Source: Heterobasidion occidentale (taxonomy: Eukaryota; Basidiomycota; Agaricomycetes; Russulales; Bondarzewiaceae). Taken from it: a DNA stretch of 59,368 nucleotides. How positions within the stretch are numbered: the stretch's first letter is position 1; every line of letters begins with the position of its first letter. Shown here piece after piece: positions 30,947 to 41,906 of the stretch. The DNA is taken from NCBI GenBank assembly GCA_039111635.1, contig JBCAQO010000029.1, positions 1-59,368 on the forward strand, in the 5' to 3' direction. The notes under the pieces are model-generated. The model saw nothing but the letters and a program-made list of their open reading frames with translations, was not told the DNA's origin and made no database searches. A program made the translations under genes and the position numbers.

Positions 30947-31966
30947 ATGTCGGCAGATACTGGAAGTAATGAGTCCAAGGGACCAGCTATGGCCAAACCC
31001 ACCACCTTCAGTGGAAACAGAAAACGAACCGAGCAATTCCTCCACGAAATCGATCTAATGTTCCTGGCCAGGAAGAAGGATTATGCGAACGAATTCGCCA
31101 AAATCGCTTACGCTCTATCATATATGAAAGAAGGCTCAGCAGGGATATGGGCAAGAAACTTCACTCAGGCCAGGAACACGCTGAAGGATTGGAACAAATA
31201 CACTTGGGCAGACACAGTCGGCTACACATCCGTCCGCAAAAAGATAGCCACCGACTTCGAGGAGTTCAACAAAGAAGCCGATGCTCGCGACAAATTGGCC
31301 CGAGTCAATCAAGGAAAGGAATCGTTTAACACCTACCTTCAGCTGTTTGAACAGCTCGCGGCGCTCGCCAGTGTGGACGAAGAAACCAAGAAGACCCATT
31401 TCCTGCGAGGACTCAAATGGGAATTGGCAAAGGGAATTTATGAAGATCCCTCTAAAGACGGGACATGGGAAGAACTAGTCGAGAAGGCCAAGAAACACGA
31501 AAGGATGCGCATCGCAAGGGACCGAGCATACGACCTCCGAAAAGGAAAATTCCAAATCTACACGCCGCGTACATTTTACGACGAAAGGGCACCCCCACGA
31601 CATGATAGGGAGCCTCAATACGAACCTATGGATGTAGATGCAGCGGAAATGGAGGCCGATGCTGTCCGAACTCGCTTCAAGAAGCTTACCTCGGCGGAGA
31701 GAGATCGACTTGCCAAAGAAGGCAAGTGCTTCTTTTGCAAGAAACCCGGGCACATGGCGCGCAACTGTCCTTCTCGACCCAAGAGAAGATTCCAACCCCC
31801 CCGTCGCAGACCGGTGCGCGAAGCAGAAATGGACGAAGGACAATTCGACGATGAAGACGTCGAAGAAGGAAAAAACAGAGTCAACCACATCCGCCAGATG
31901 ATGATGGGACTCAGTATGGAAGAAATTGAGGAAGTTCGAGCCTTTAGCGACTCGAAGAATTTTTAA
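30947..31966 (+). CDS. gag: Gag protein of the outer chromovirus
   Basis: From the ATG at 30947 the frame gives 339 residues. The retrotransposon Gag domain covers the first 200 (TFSGNRKRTEQFLHEIDLMF, YALSYMKEGSAGIWARNF, HFLRGLKWELAKGIYEDP) and a CCHC zinc knuckle follows (CFFCKKPGHMARNC), with an Arg-rich stretch behind it. The stop TAA follows AAT TTT, and pol is open in the -1 frame across this point, as in the nested element. The region is intact although pol is not. An upstream in-frame extension is described separately. Confidence 0.85.
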   Translation: MSADTGSNESKGPAMAKPTTFSGNRKRTEQFLHEIDLMFLARKKDYANEFAKIAYALSYMKEGSAGIWARNFTQARNTLKDWNKYTWADTVGYTSVRKKIATDFEEFNKEADARDKLARVNQGKESFNTYLQLFEQLAALASVDEETKKTHFLRGLKWELAKGIYEDPSKDGTWEELVEKAKKHERMRIARDRAYDLRKGKFQIYTPRTFYDERAPPRHDREPQYEPMDVDAAEMEADAVRTRFKKLTSAERDRLAKEGKCFFCKKPGHMARNCPSRPKRRFQPPRRRPVREAEMDEGQFDDEDVEEGKNRVNHIRQMMMGLSMEEIEEVRAFSDSKNF

Positions 31967-31968
31967 AG

Positions 31969-34900
31969 CCTCTCCCATCGGCAGCGGATGTGGAGAGTAG
32001 GATTCTTGCAGGAAATCGGTACGCTCCTCTGGCCAGTAAAGATGCTGACCAAGAGCATGGACATCCAGATGTATTGTATCTTTTGGAAATGAAATCACAT
32101 GGTGCACCATCCCTCCGACTCGAGACAATGCTCATAGGCAAGAATAGAAAAGCTGCTACACAGGCACTAGTGGACAGTGGAGCCACTGGAATCTTCATGC
32201 ACCCTCGTTTCGTAGAAGCGCATCGAATCACTACACACAAAACCCCCACCCCTATCCCAGTCAGTACGGTCCAGAACACCGAGTTCAAGGGAGGACCTAT
32301 TACGCGATTCGCCAACCTCAAATTACAGGTTTTAGGCGAAAAAGGGGGGTCGCATACAGAATCAGCAAGATTCTATATTGCGGAAATAGGAAAAGAGGAC
32401 GTCATTTTAGGAACCGACTGGTTATTAGAACATAACCCAGAAGTCGACTGGCATGCCTACGGGCTACACTTTACCAGATGCCCGCCCTCCTGCCAAATAA
32501 AAGGAGGACCGGTAAAAGCTAGAAGAGCTACAAGAAAACCAGGACGTCCTAAACCAAGCATACGGCGCATGGAAACAGTACCGCAAACGGGCGACTACTC
32601 AATACCAGTGCAAAAGCCGGAAAAGCAGTACCAGGCCGGAAAGTGGGAAACACCACAGTACCACATCCGCGGACAATACCTACAAGTCCGGAGTTCACAA
32701 CTCGAAGGTTGAATGCCGAACGTCTGAAAGCCCGAACCAGAAATTATAAGGTTCCGACATGGGCTGAAGAAGACGTTCCGGAGGACGGTGACGGACTTCC
32801 GGCACTTCTCTCCGAGGATCTTGAAGAAGAGGGAGTCTACCTCGTTAGATGCCTAGATACGGGAACATTACAGGCACTGGAATTATACAACGACTCCGAA
32901 GAAGGCGTCGATATACATCGTGCCGAAACCACGGAACTTCCATACGCCAACACACCGGCTCAAGGAAGCAAACCTGCCAAAGCACCGACAGGAAAACAAA
33001 CAAAGCACACCAACTCGCAAAGACTGGCAGAAGAAGCCGCCAAAGGGAAACCCGAACTATCCTTCGAAGAAATAGTGCCGAAGGAATACTGGAATTATAG
33101 GAAGGTTTTTGAAGGTCGACCAAAGGGACAGCTACCGCTCTCTCGACCTTGGGATCACAAGATAGAAATCAAGGAAGGAATGGATCACTCGCTCAAACCC
33201 AAGCTATACAGTCTTAGCCCTGGAGAACAAGTGGAACTCAAGAAATTCATAGACGAAAACCTCCAGAAAGGATTCATCAGAGAATCCAAATCGCACATGG
33301 CATCCCCATTCTTCTTCATCAAGAAAAAGAACGGAAAACTACGACCAGTAATGGATTATCGCAAACTCAATGAAATAACGATCAAGAACAAGTACCCTTT
33401 GCCGATTATTCAAGAATTACTGGACCTTCTAGCCGAAGCCGTATACTTTTCACTAATGGATGTTGATACAGGATATAACAACGTACGCATGAAAGAAGGA
33501 AGCGAAAAACTGGCCGCGTTCGTCACCAACTTAGGAATGTACGAACCTCTGGTGATGTTCTTTGGATTAACCAACTCGCCGGCAACATTCCAAACTATGA
33601 TGAACGCCCTCTTCAAAGACCTCATCTATGCCGGACTAGTGGCAATCTATATGGACGACATCCTGGTATTCTCTAAAACAATGGACGACCACATCAGAAC
33701 AGTTTGAAAGGTATTACAGATCTTACAGGACAACGATCTGTACCTACAACCCTCGAAGTGCCACTTCCATAAAAAGAAAATCGACTATCTTGGATATGTT
33801 ATATCGCACGGACATCTAGAAATGGACCCGATTAAAGTGGCCGGCATTATGGACTGGCCAACACCTGGAAAAGTCAAAGAAGTGCAATCGTTTCTAGGGT
33901 TTTGCAACTTTTATCGCAGGTTTATCAAAGATTACTCAAAGATAGCACGACCGCTATTTGAGTTAACACAGAAAGAACGCACCTGGGATTGGACACCAGC
34001 ATGCGAAGAAGCGTTTCAAACGCTAAAACGAATATTTACAGAATCTCCGGTGCTCGTTATGCCAGACACAAGGAACCCGTTTCACATTGAATGCGACGCT
34101 TCCGACTTCGCCACCGGAGCAGTTTTATCACAAGTCGCCAAAGATGGAAAATGGCACCCATGTGCTTATATTTCCAAGTCGCTCTCACCAACAGAACGCA
34201 ACTACCCAATCTATGATAAAGAGTTGCTAGCGGTCGTTCGAGCTTTTGAAGCTTGGCGACACTATTTGGAGGGCGCCGACCACCCGGTAGACGTCTGGAC
34301 AGACCACAAGAACCTCGAATGGTTCCGTTCAAGCCAGAAACTAAACCGTCGACAAGCACGATGGTCACTCTACCTCTCGCGTTTCGACTACAAGTTAACG
34401 CACAAGGCAGGAGTCACTAATAAATCCGACGGTCTGTCACGGCGTCCAGACCATAAAAAGGGGGTGGAATTTGACAATTCAGGCGAAACACTCTTGGAGC
34501 CCAAACTTTTCAATAACACAGAAAAGATCCGAAGACCTTTCGCAGAAATCAATGTCATTAATACAGACAACAGTTGGGACCCTCATCAAATACTTCACAT
34601 TAGGGCAACTGGACGAGGAGGCGTTACCATAATAGACGACGACCTCCGGAAACGAATCATTGAAGAAAATAGGAAAGACGAATGGCTATTAGAAACCCTA
34701 GCCAAGATTAAACCTTAGGACCTCGAAACATGAAGAAAGGTTTACAAGAATGGAACGAAGAAGAAGGATTGGTCCTTCACCGAGGAAAGATATATGTCCC
34801 CCGGAACGAACAACTTCGTCAAGATATCATCAAACTAAACCATGACAATCTAGCAGCAGGACATCCAGGACAAAGGGGAACTCTAGCCTTAGTCGGACAG

Positions 34901-36485
34901 GAATTTACTTGGCCAGGAATATCAAACACGGTTCACCAATATGTGGAAGGATGCGCCATCTGTCAATCCACCAAGAATGACACACATCCTACCATGGTAC
35001 CATTACAACCAACAGAAATCCCAGATCGACCCTTCGGAACAATAACCATGGATTTTATTACAGACCTACCAGAATCAAACGGATACGACTCGCTACATGT
35101 AGTAACCGATCGATTCACCAAAACCGCAGTAATAACTCCATGCCTGAAAACCATCGACTCGGATGGAACGGCCAAAATCTTGCTAGAAAACACCTGGAGA
35201 CGCTATGGATTGCTAGATAAAATCATATCGGATAGAGGAACTCAATTCGCTTCAAAAGTAGCGCAAGCCCTGCTCAAAGAATTAGGAATCAAATCCGCTT
35301 TAAGCACAGCCTATCACCCACAAACGGATGGCGCTACTGAACGAATGAATCAGGAATTGGAACAATACCTAAGAGCATTTTGCAGCTCTTCACAGGACGA
35401 TTGGGCCGGACTAATCCCCTACGCGGAATACGCCCACAACACCCATCAGCACTCAGCCACACAGAAGTCACCATTTGAACTTCTCCATGGATATTAACCA
35501 CGGGCTTACCCAGCCATCATCGGAAACACGAATGTCCCACCCCCACGCCGACGCTCGCCTCGAAGCTCTGCAACGTGCTAGGAAGGAAGCACAAGCCAGC
35601 CTCGAAATTGCAGCCGAAGCCATAAGGATCCAGCACGACCGTTTTGGAACGGACCTGCCGCCTTTCAAGAAAGGAGACCAAGTATGGCTTGATGGGAAGA
35701 ACATCCACACCGATCACCCATCAGAGAAACTGAGACCCAAACGCTTTGGGCCATTTGAAGTCACTGACACCATAGGAAATGTCAACTTCAGGTTGAAACT
35801 GCCCAACAGCTGGAAGCGCATTCATGACGTCTTCCATGCTAGTCGACTCACGCCCTACAAGGAAAACAAAGTCTATGGCCCGAACTACCCTAAACCGGCT
35901 CCGGACCTGATCGAAGGGCAAGAAGAATTCGAAGTCGAAGCCATTGTCGGAGCTCCACGCTTCGCACGATGGAAGATCTGCAGTACCTGATCAAAAGTAA
36001 GGGCTACCCGGAATCGGAACAACTCTTGGGAAGCCGCGGCAAACGTCACTAACGCACAAGAAGCCATAAAGGACTTCTACCGCCAGCACCCTCGGGCAGT
36101 CAAAGGAATGGAAGCCTCCATTCTGGCCCTGGTGATCGAATTAGAACTCAACAGAGTAGCCGAAGAAGATCAAATCAGAAAGAAGCTCGAGAAGCATCCG
36201 ATCGGAAAGAAGCTTCTCGCTACAGGATTAGCTATCCCCCAGATCATGGAAGAGATCAACAAACGAATGACGCAGCTAAAGAAGCCGCCCCTGGTTCCTC
36301 GATCAAAAGTGCCACCCCCGGCGATCAACGATCGAGAAACGCAGCCAAAGAAACCCAATATAGACTCGTCTCGATCAAAGCCACAGCAGAAGCGATCGGA
36401 CAGCTCTAATTGGCGGACTCAAGCATACCAGGAGCTACAAAAGCAGACCAACCGAGGATTGGCATGGCCAGGCAAACGGCTATGA
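31969..36485 (+). pseudogene. pol: Pol of the outer chromovirus, decayed
   Basis: The order is protease (QALVDSGATGIF), reverse transcriptase (KNGKLRPVMDYRKLNEITI, YMDDILVFS), RNase H (ECDASDFATGAVLSQ), integrase zinc finger (HHDN-like HDN...CAICQ), integrase core (TMDFITDLPES, SDRGTQF, GATERMNQ), chromodomain remnant (LQYLIKSKGYPESE, then NNSWEAAANVTNAQE in another frame) and a charged C-terminal extension to 36485. Breaks: frame changes near 32690, 34725, 35535 and 36020, and stops at 33705 (TGA), 34716 (TAG) and 35495 (TAA). The stops all fit single C to T changes. The protein cannot be made in one piece, so mobility would need help from a related element. Confidence 0.88.
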
Positions 36486-36623
36486 CCCCTTTCGACCCCA
36501 CTCTATCCACAGTAGCCGTTTATACCATCGTCGCGACTCTTGCTCTCACCGCTATCTCCATCGCTATCGCCCTTATCCTTGGATCCCTTCACGCTGCGGC
36601 CACCATTGGCATCTCCTCCGTTG

Positions 36624-36630
36624 TATAAAA
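36624..36630 (+). promoter_or_regulatory. Possible internal promoter (TATA box) for the third ORF of the outer element
   Basis: TATAAAA lies 116 bp upstream of the ATG at 36746 and downstream of the pol frame. The nested element has TATAAAAA at the equivalent place. Confidence 0.45.
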
Positions 36631-36745
36631 GACACCCTGCGTCGGACAAAACATTCCTCAGCATCTCAGCTACAACTCGAATGTCCCTTGCCCCGCACAC
36701 CTCTTCTTACTCCACTCCCCCCGCTACATTCTCAGCAACATCAGA

Positions 36746-38353
36746 ATGGCTTCCGCTACCACTTCTCCTCACGCCTCCAACACCTCCTCCCCCAACCCCT
36801 TCATCCTACGCACTATCTCCCCACCCACTACCACACCCACGCTCATTGACGACACAGACTCGGATTACGACAGTGAGGACGACATCCCGTCGGAAGGCGT
36901 CCCAGTCGCCGACCCCCTTACAGAGTTCGTTATTCCCCGTTTCCCGGCTGAAATGCCAAACCCGCACATCGCCATTCCCCCATTGGCCTTTGCCGTCCAC
37001 AACGAAAACCCGCGTTTCCGGATCCGTGCTATACCCAATCCCCTTCACGACATCCATCTCTACCAGGACCTGACGACGAACAATAGTATCTACCACCTCA
37101 CGCTCGCCGACGACGAGGCCCCTATTATTTTAAACCAGCCTGGCTTGAAGAACCCTCGCGCCTTCCTTTTCTATTTGCAGCAGACAGTCTGGGCGCAAGC
37201 CTATCAAGTGTTCTCGGGACCACTCAACCAGACCCAAGCCATCCTCCTCGCTAACCTCACGGTCACCTCCTATCGGATGAAAGGGTTGATCAATCTCGCC
37301 GCCATCTGCAATGACATGGTTAACTTCCGACTGGGAGGGATATTCACCACCAGCTCCGTCCTCCTACAGACACACACCATACAAGCCTGGCTCGACGTAC
37401 TCGCTTGAATCCGCTACAAGGAGAACACGATCCATTGGTTCCACTTAGCGGGGCACAATGGAGCGCGGCTAGAGATCGAAGAATACGTCCCCAAAGGATT
37501 ACTGCCAACCCACTCCTTCCCGCTTAACAGTCGAGGGGTTCACCCCATTGCGTGCTACTGGCCTGGTGGATGTACCCCGGAGGACAATGTTAGGCCCTGG
37601 GTCATGACCAAACCGGATGCTCAGGAACAGGGGTTTCACCCGATCAATGTTGAGGAACCCATGACGGTCGATCCCCCGGCTAACACCGAACCCGATCTCC
37701 CGGCGGTAGAACCTTTTCGGCCCACCGACGAAGAAACCGCCGAATTCACGCGACCCACCAGTCCCCCTTACGACCCCGAACAAGTTGTCCGGGATCGCCA
37801 GGTATTTCGGCCGCTACCGGTACCACCCCCGTCACCCCCTGCTGTGTCCCCATCCCCCCCCCTACTCGGCGACGACGCCACCCATCCTATCATTGTCGAC
37901 GAAGCCTCCCCCCAGTCACCGGACGTTCCTGTCGCAACTGAAGAAGGATGGCCTGCAGACGCAATGGACTCAGAAAACGTTTGGCCTAACCCGCCTACTC
38001 TCCCGCCTTCTCCACCCACCGACCCCACCACTCGTAACTGCTGGGAATGCGGACGCGCCGGCCATCTCGTCGTGGGATGTCCAATCACGGGCATTCGCCA
38101 GAGAACGGACGTTACGGCGCGCGGCTTTCTTCAAGACTACGATAGGCATCGCATGCAGTCCCGGCGCCTTCGTCTACAGATGGATAGGACGGCTGAGGAA
38201 TACGGGTACCACAAGCAGGCGTTAGACCACTTGATCGACACCGCTAACTGGACCGGATACCCCACTCGGAGCATCCCCACCTTCGACGAAATCCATCTGA
38301 GGAGACCCGCCCCTACCATCGGTGCACCCGCCAAGCGCCGAAGACTTGTATAG
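36746..38353 (+). pseudogene. Third ORF of the outer element, CCHC zinc knuckle protein, one stop codon
   Basis: A single frame runs from ATG 36746 to the stop at 38353 (about 535 codons), interrupted only by TGA at 37406-37408, again explained by CGA to TGA. The N-terminal 40 residues are Ser/Thr/Pro-rich with an acidic patch (DDTDSDYDSEDD). A hydrophobic, probably folded part follows (NPRAFLFYLQQTVWAQAYQV, LANLTVTSYRMKGLINLAAI). After a Pro-rich linker comes a CCHC knuckle (CWECGRAGHLVVGC) and a helical C-terminus (RHRMQSRRLRLQMDRTAEEY) ending in basic residues KRRRLV. Third ORFs after pol are uncommon in Ty3/gypsy chromoviruses; the knuckle suggests nucleic-acid binding. It does not resemble an envelope protein, as no signal peptide or membrane segment is visible. 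Confidence 0.65.
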
Positions 38354-38363
38354 AGAGGGGGTA

Positions 38364-39196
38364 GTGTTAGGACCGCGTCCTAACACGTGCTTCGCACGTG
38401 AGTGGATGGGCTGGTCAAGTGCTTCGGACTTGTTGCAGACTCGGACCGCTTTCTATGACTCCTTACCATTTACATGCTGATGCATGAACGCTGACTTCTG
38501 GTTCCTGATTCTTGATGTGGACAGACATTGGTTCCTGACCCCGTTCCTGGTTCTTGATCGATCGAAGATGTGGATAGACATTAGTGATCGGATTACTATA
38601 TTTGGATATATGGCAGGTCGATGAGGTATTCTAGCTTACGGATCTCGATTGTTGACTTCGGTACCTGAGAAGCGCACGGACCAGATCTGGATCCTGCCCT
38701 AGACACTTCTGTATGTAAATAGCCGAGATGAGCTTCTAAGAAGCTCAGCTCGTTCACCTGTAATACACTCGATCTCTGCACTGCACCCGGCGTCTGGCTA
38801 CCTTCCTAGCCACGCTTCGTGATCTCTGTCAGATCTGAGAAACTCTTTGCACGGTCTGACGAAGCACTGGACTCGTCTCCTTTCCCTCCCCTCCCTCTAC
38901 TCATCCGCTTCTACACCGGGCTAGCTGCCTTCCGCGTTCTCAGTTGGACACCCCCTCGTGTCATCTGTTGGACAGGAGAAGATCATCTGGTTCCTCCTCA
39001 TCATCGAGAAGACCTCGAAGATCACCTTCTCAATCTCTTCGAGAACAAAGCCGACAGCGACCCCGAGTTCCTCGAAAGAGCCCAAAGACGATCTATCGTC
39101 TTCATCCATTGGAGTCTACGACTATACGAACCAGTGGAGGTTTAGCCTAGGGACCCCTTCATGCATTGGTGCACGTGATAGGTCTCCGACCTAACA
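38364..39196 (+). repeat. 3' LTR of the outer element
   Basis: This is an 833-bp unit, TGTTAGG...CTAACA, the same length as 18101-18933 and differing at roughly 20 positions, including small indels. It carries the same TATA-like box (38716-38722) and AGCTCGTTCA motif (38747-38756). It is preceded by GAGAGGGGGTAG (38351-38363 region), a polypurine tract. Confidence 0.92.
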
Positions 39197-39201
39197 GGAG
39201 G
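39197..39201. repeat. Target-site duplication GGAGG, right copy (outer retroelement)
   Basis: Matches 17993-17997. Confidence 0.85.
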
Positions 39202-39780
39202 CGGGAAGGTGCAGAGCATGGTCTATCATGGTACGTGGTGATAGCGATCAACTTTGCCTTCTCCAGGCCGCGTAGCGCGCCCTCGTCATCCTTGAACGGA
39301 AAGTTCACCAGCACGAGATACGGGACCTGCGCAGACTGCAGCATCAGTATACAAGACACGGGGGCGCAGAGGCAAGAAGAAAGACACGCACCGACGCACC
39401 TAGCTCGCCGGCGCAACTACCTTGATGACCGCCCATGCCTGCACATGTGCCATCAGTGCCGTGGGCAAACGCGCCCTTCCGCGGCCCCACGACGCCGCAC
39501 CCCATGTCCTCTACCGTGTCCTCGATGCACTGCTTGCCACACACCTTGTGTATCAGCTGTGCATCGCATCGCGCCGCAAGCCAGCCATCAGCACGCCGCC
39601 ACAAAAGGAGGAAGAAGAAGAAAAAGAAAAAGAGAGGGAGAGGCGGTGCTCACACTGGCGAGATTGCTCGTGTGCCCGCTGGGCAACTCAATGCGCGCCG
39701 CGCCGTCAGCCGTTTACTCAAGCGCAGACGCTCGCCTCGCGCAGGCGGTGCTTCACAAACCATATTTGAAAGCAAGATTA
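39202..39780 (-). pseudogene. Possible exons of a host gene cut by the outer retroelement
   Basis: On the minus strand three protein-like stretches can be joined by GT-AG introns: ARIELPSGHTSNLAS (about 39657-39705), LIHKVCGKQCIEDTVEDMGC and following (about 39423-39557), and VPYLVLVNFPFKDDEGALRG and following (about 39205-39330). The last one runs straight into the retroelement boundary. I do not recognise the family. Sequence on the far side of the insertion (17650-17960, minus strand) may hold the rest, but I could not join it convincingly. It could also be chance open frames in GC-rich DNA. Confidence 0.25.
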
Positions 39781-40654
39781 TGCTCCGTGGCTTTGACAGC
39801 AATGCCGGCGCCGTGGTAGTTGAGAAGTGCAGCAGGTACAGGATATTTGTTGTTAGCAATCTGAAAGATAATCTCATCAAGACATCTTCAATTGATATAA
39901 ATCGGCCATATGGGATGCATATATGCGCATACACCTACTGCTAAGTTGACAGATTGAACTTTAGTTTACTTACAAGCAAGACTTTCCTCCTATGACAGAT
40001 GTTATCCATCCATTCATGAGATATAAAATTCTAGGATGACATAGAGAAGTACTTGCCTGAGAGTATGAGTTGCAGCAAGGAGGGGCATGATGAGAGTCAG
40101 GAAGAGAAGGAGCTTGACTTATCTGACGACGCGTCGCGCTGTGATGTGATTGAGTAACGTGACTGCTCTACTTTGCTTCCGATACTGCGCGTTTGGGGTT
40201 TTCTGCAAAAACCCCAAGCTCTGCAAGTGCTCTGCACTGCGGAGATGAGGACTCTTCATCGGCGACTCTGTATCTCAGTACCGGCAAGGCATGGACAACG
40301 ACCATCACAGCGGGAATGCCGACGGCGCATCGACAGATGAGGGTCAGGACGCCGACAACGGTCCCGACCCATTACCTGAAGACGATGGACAGGAGCGGCA
40401 CGAGCGGGTGCTTGCGGAGGAGGGTTATGGAGAGTTTTGAGCACGGTGTCATATATGGTATTACAATATGTGGCCTAGTAATATATTACATTATCATTGA
40501 GACTCCCAGATGGCAATCCCCCCCAAGGATTGCGACGAAATGCTATAGGAGAGCGGGGCAAATGCAATGTCATATATGACCTTGCCATCAGGCTCTCGAG
40601 ATTATATAATCCTCAATCCGTCAAAGGCAATCCCACGTTTGGTCAATTTTGCTG
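39781..40654. other. Intergenic region with one strong hairpin
   Basis: No gene is seen. At about 40194-40218 the sequence TTGGGGTTTT, a CTGC loop and AAAAACCCCAA form a near-perfect 10-bp hairpin. Confidence 0.4.
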
Positions 40655-41287
40655 ATGACACTCGTCATGAACCACCGCCTCGACAGTGACGATGACAGCG
40701 ACGAAGAAGAGCTTGCTGCTCTCGCCCTCCTTATCCTTATTGGTGCTGAAGAAGCCAACGAACGCCGGCTGGAGCGTCGGAGGCAGACCCGAACCTATCT
40801 TTGTCGACCACAACTGATGCCAAACCTTCGTGCAGGAACAGCCTGGCAAGTCCTGTATGCAAGCCAGAGCAACCAAGCCTTCATCACAACCATGGGTGTT
40901 GACTGCAACACTTTTCAGACACTTCTGGAGGCTGGCTTTGTGGCACATTGGGATTCCACGGCAATACCTCGTCCCGATACGGCCTCTGCAGGTGCGCCAC
41001 GACTCGGACATCAATCACTCGATTCCGCAGGTGCACTCGGACTCGTTCTTCACTATATATCATCAGCAATGCCCACAACGAGCCTCCAGGAGATTTTTGC
41101 CCTCATTCCAAGCACCGTCAGCCGCTATGTTTCCTTTTCATTGCAAGTCCTCTGCGATGTGCTAAGAGAGATGCCTGATGCCGCCATCACATGGCCCGAT
41201 GCATGCAGACCAGATGGCTCACGAGATTGTATATTTAGAATACTTACATCCTCTCAAAGAGGTTCTCGAAAGAGATGTGCAGGATAA
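40655..41287 (+). pseudogene. Truncated PIF/Harbinger-type transposase
   Basis: The ATG at 40655 opens 210 residues that match the N-terminal half of fungal HARBI1-like nucleases: an acidic start (LDSDDDSDEEELAALALLIL), an Arg-rich stretch (RRLERRRQTRTYL) and the helix-turn-helix region (LGLVLHYISSAMPTTSLQEI, PSTVSRYVSFSLQVLCDVLR, MPDAAITWP). In complete members the DDE nuclease domain follows directly; here the similarity ends at about 41210 and the frame closes, so the catalytic half is missing. I could not find terminal repeats or a 3-bp target duplication with confidence. The call is from recalled family features and is moderately sure. Confidence 0.65.
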
Positions 41288-41906
41288 AATTTTCCATCTG
41301 CTGCTTGAAGGAATGAGATGCCATTTTGGTCATATTGGTATTGAATAGGAGGTTTTGGGGGATCCATAGTGTAGAATCAACAAAGGAATGGGGTTTCAAA
41401 AGAAATGAATGTATGATATGGGTAAGGAGGAAAATTCGAGAGAAATGAAGGGAAATGCGACAGGATGTCCGCAATGACCCGATATGACGGCGGGATTGCG
41501 GCATCTGTTCGGCATGCCATATTTGGAAGGTTACATGTGCTAAGATACGTCTAGGGTCAGGATTTAGGTCTAGGATGGGGGGGTGACCCCCCTGCCTAGA
41601 GTGTGCATTTAGGACAGGCGTTGACCCTCGCGACAGCATCAGCGGAGCTCAAATTCGGCCCGGCTACACGGTCGATCAGGTTTAGGGTGGTGGGATTTGA
41701 CCCTAAATCCTTACGGAAAGGCATCCAATATAGTTATCAAATGGGAATCCTATCCCATCGTCATGTCCTCATACTTGCGTGCCTCGCCTATCACTCAAAG
41801 TAAAGGGTGCCTGCTATCTCTCATTGCGACTCAAAGTATACATGCCACACCAAAAAAGGATCGAGTGAAGGCACGAACGAACGACCCAACATCCAACATC
41901 TCGGAA
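41288..41906. other. Intergenic region
   Basis: No gene is supported. A G7-TGA-C6 hairpin lies at about 41577-41592, within a stretch containing several TTTAGG/CCTAAA inverted copies that look like a decayed repeat. Confidence 0.4.

Larger units (their letters stand above)
17998..39196 (+). mobile_element. Outer Ty3/gypsy chromovirus, interrupted by a nested element
   Basis: This is a plus-strand LTR retrotransposon flanked by GGAGG. Removing the nested element (19084-29768 plus one TAAAC) leaves an element of about 10.5 kb: LTR, leader, gag, protease, reverse transcriptase, RNase H, integrase, chromodomain, a third ORF with a zinc knuckle, and LTR. Its pol is broken by several stops and frameshifts, so it is not autonomous. 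The two 833-bp LTR units differ at about 20 positions by my reading, so it is clearly older than the nested copy. Confidence 0.9.
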
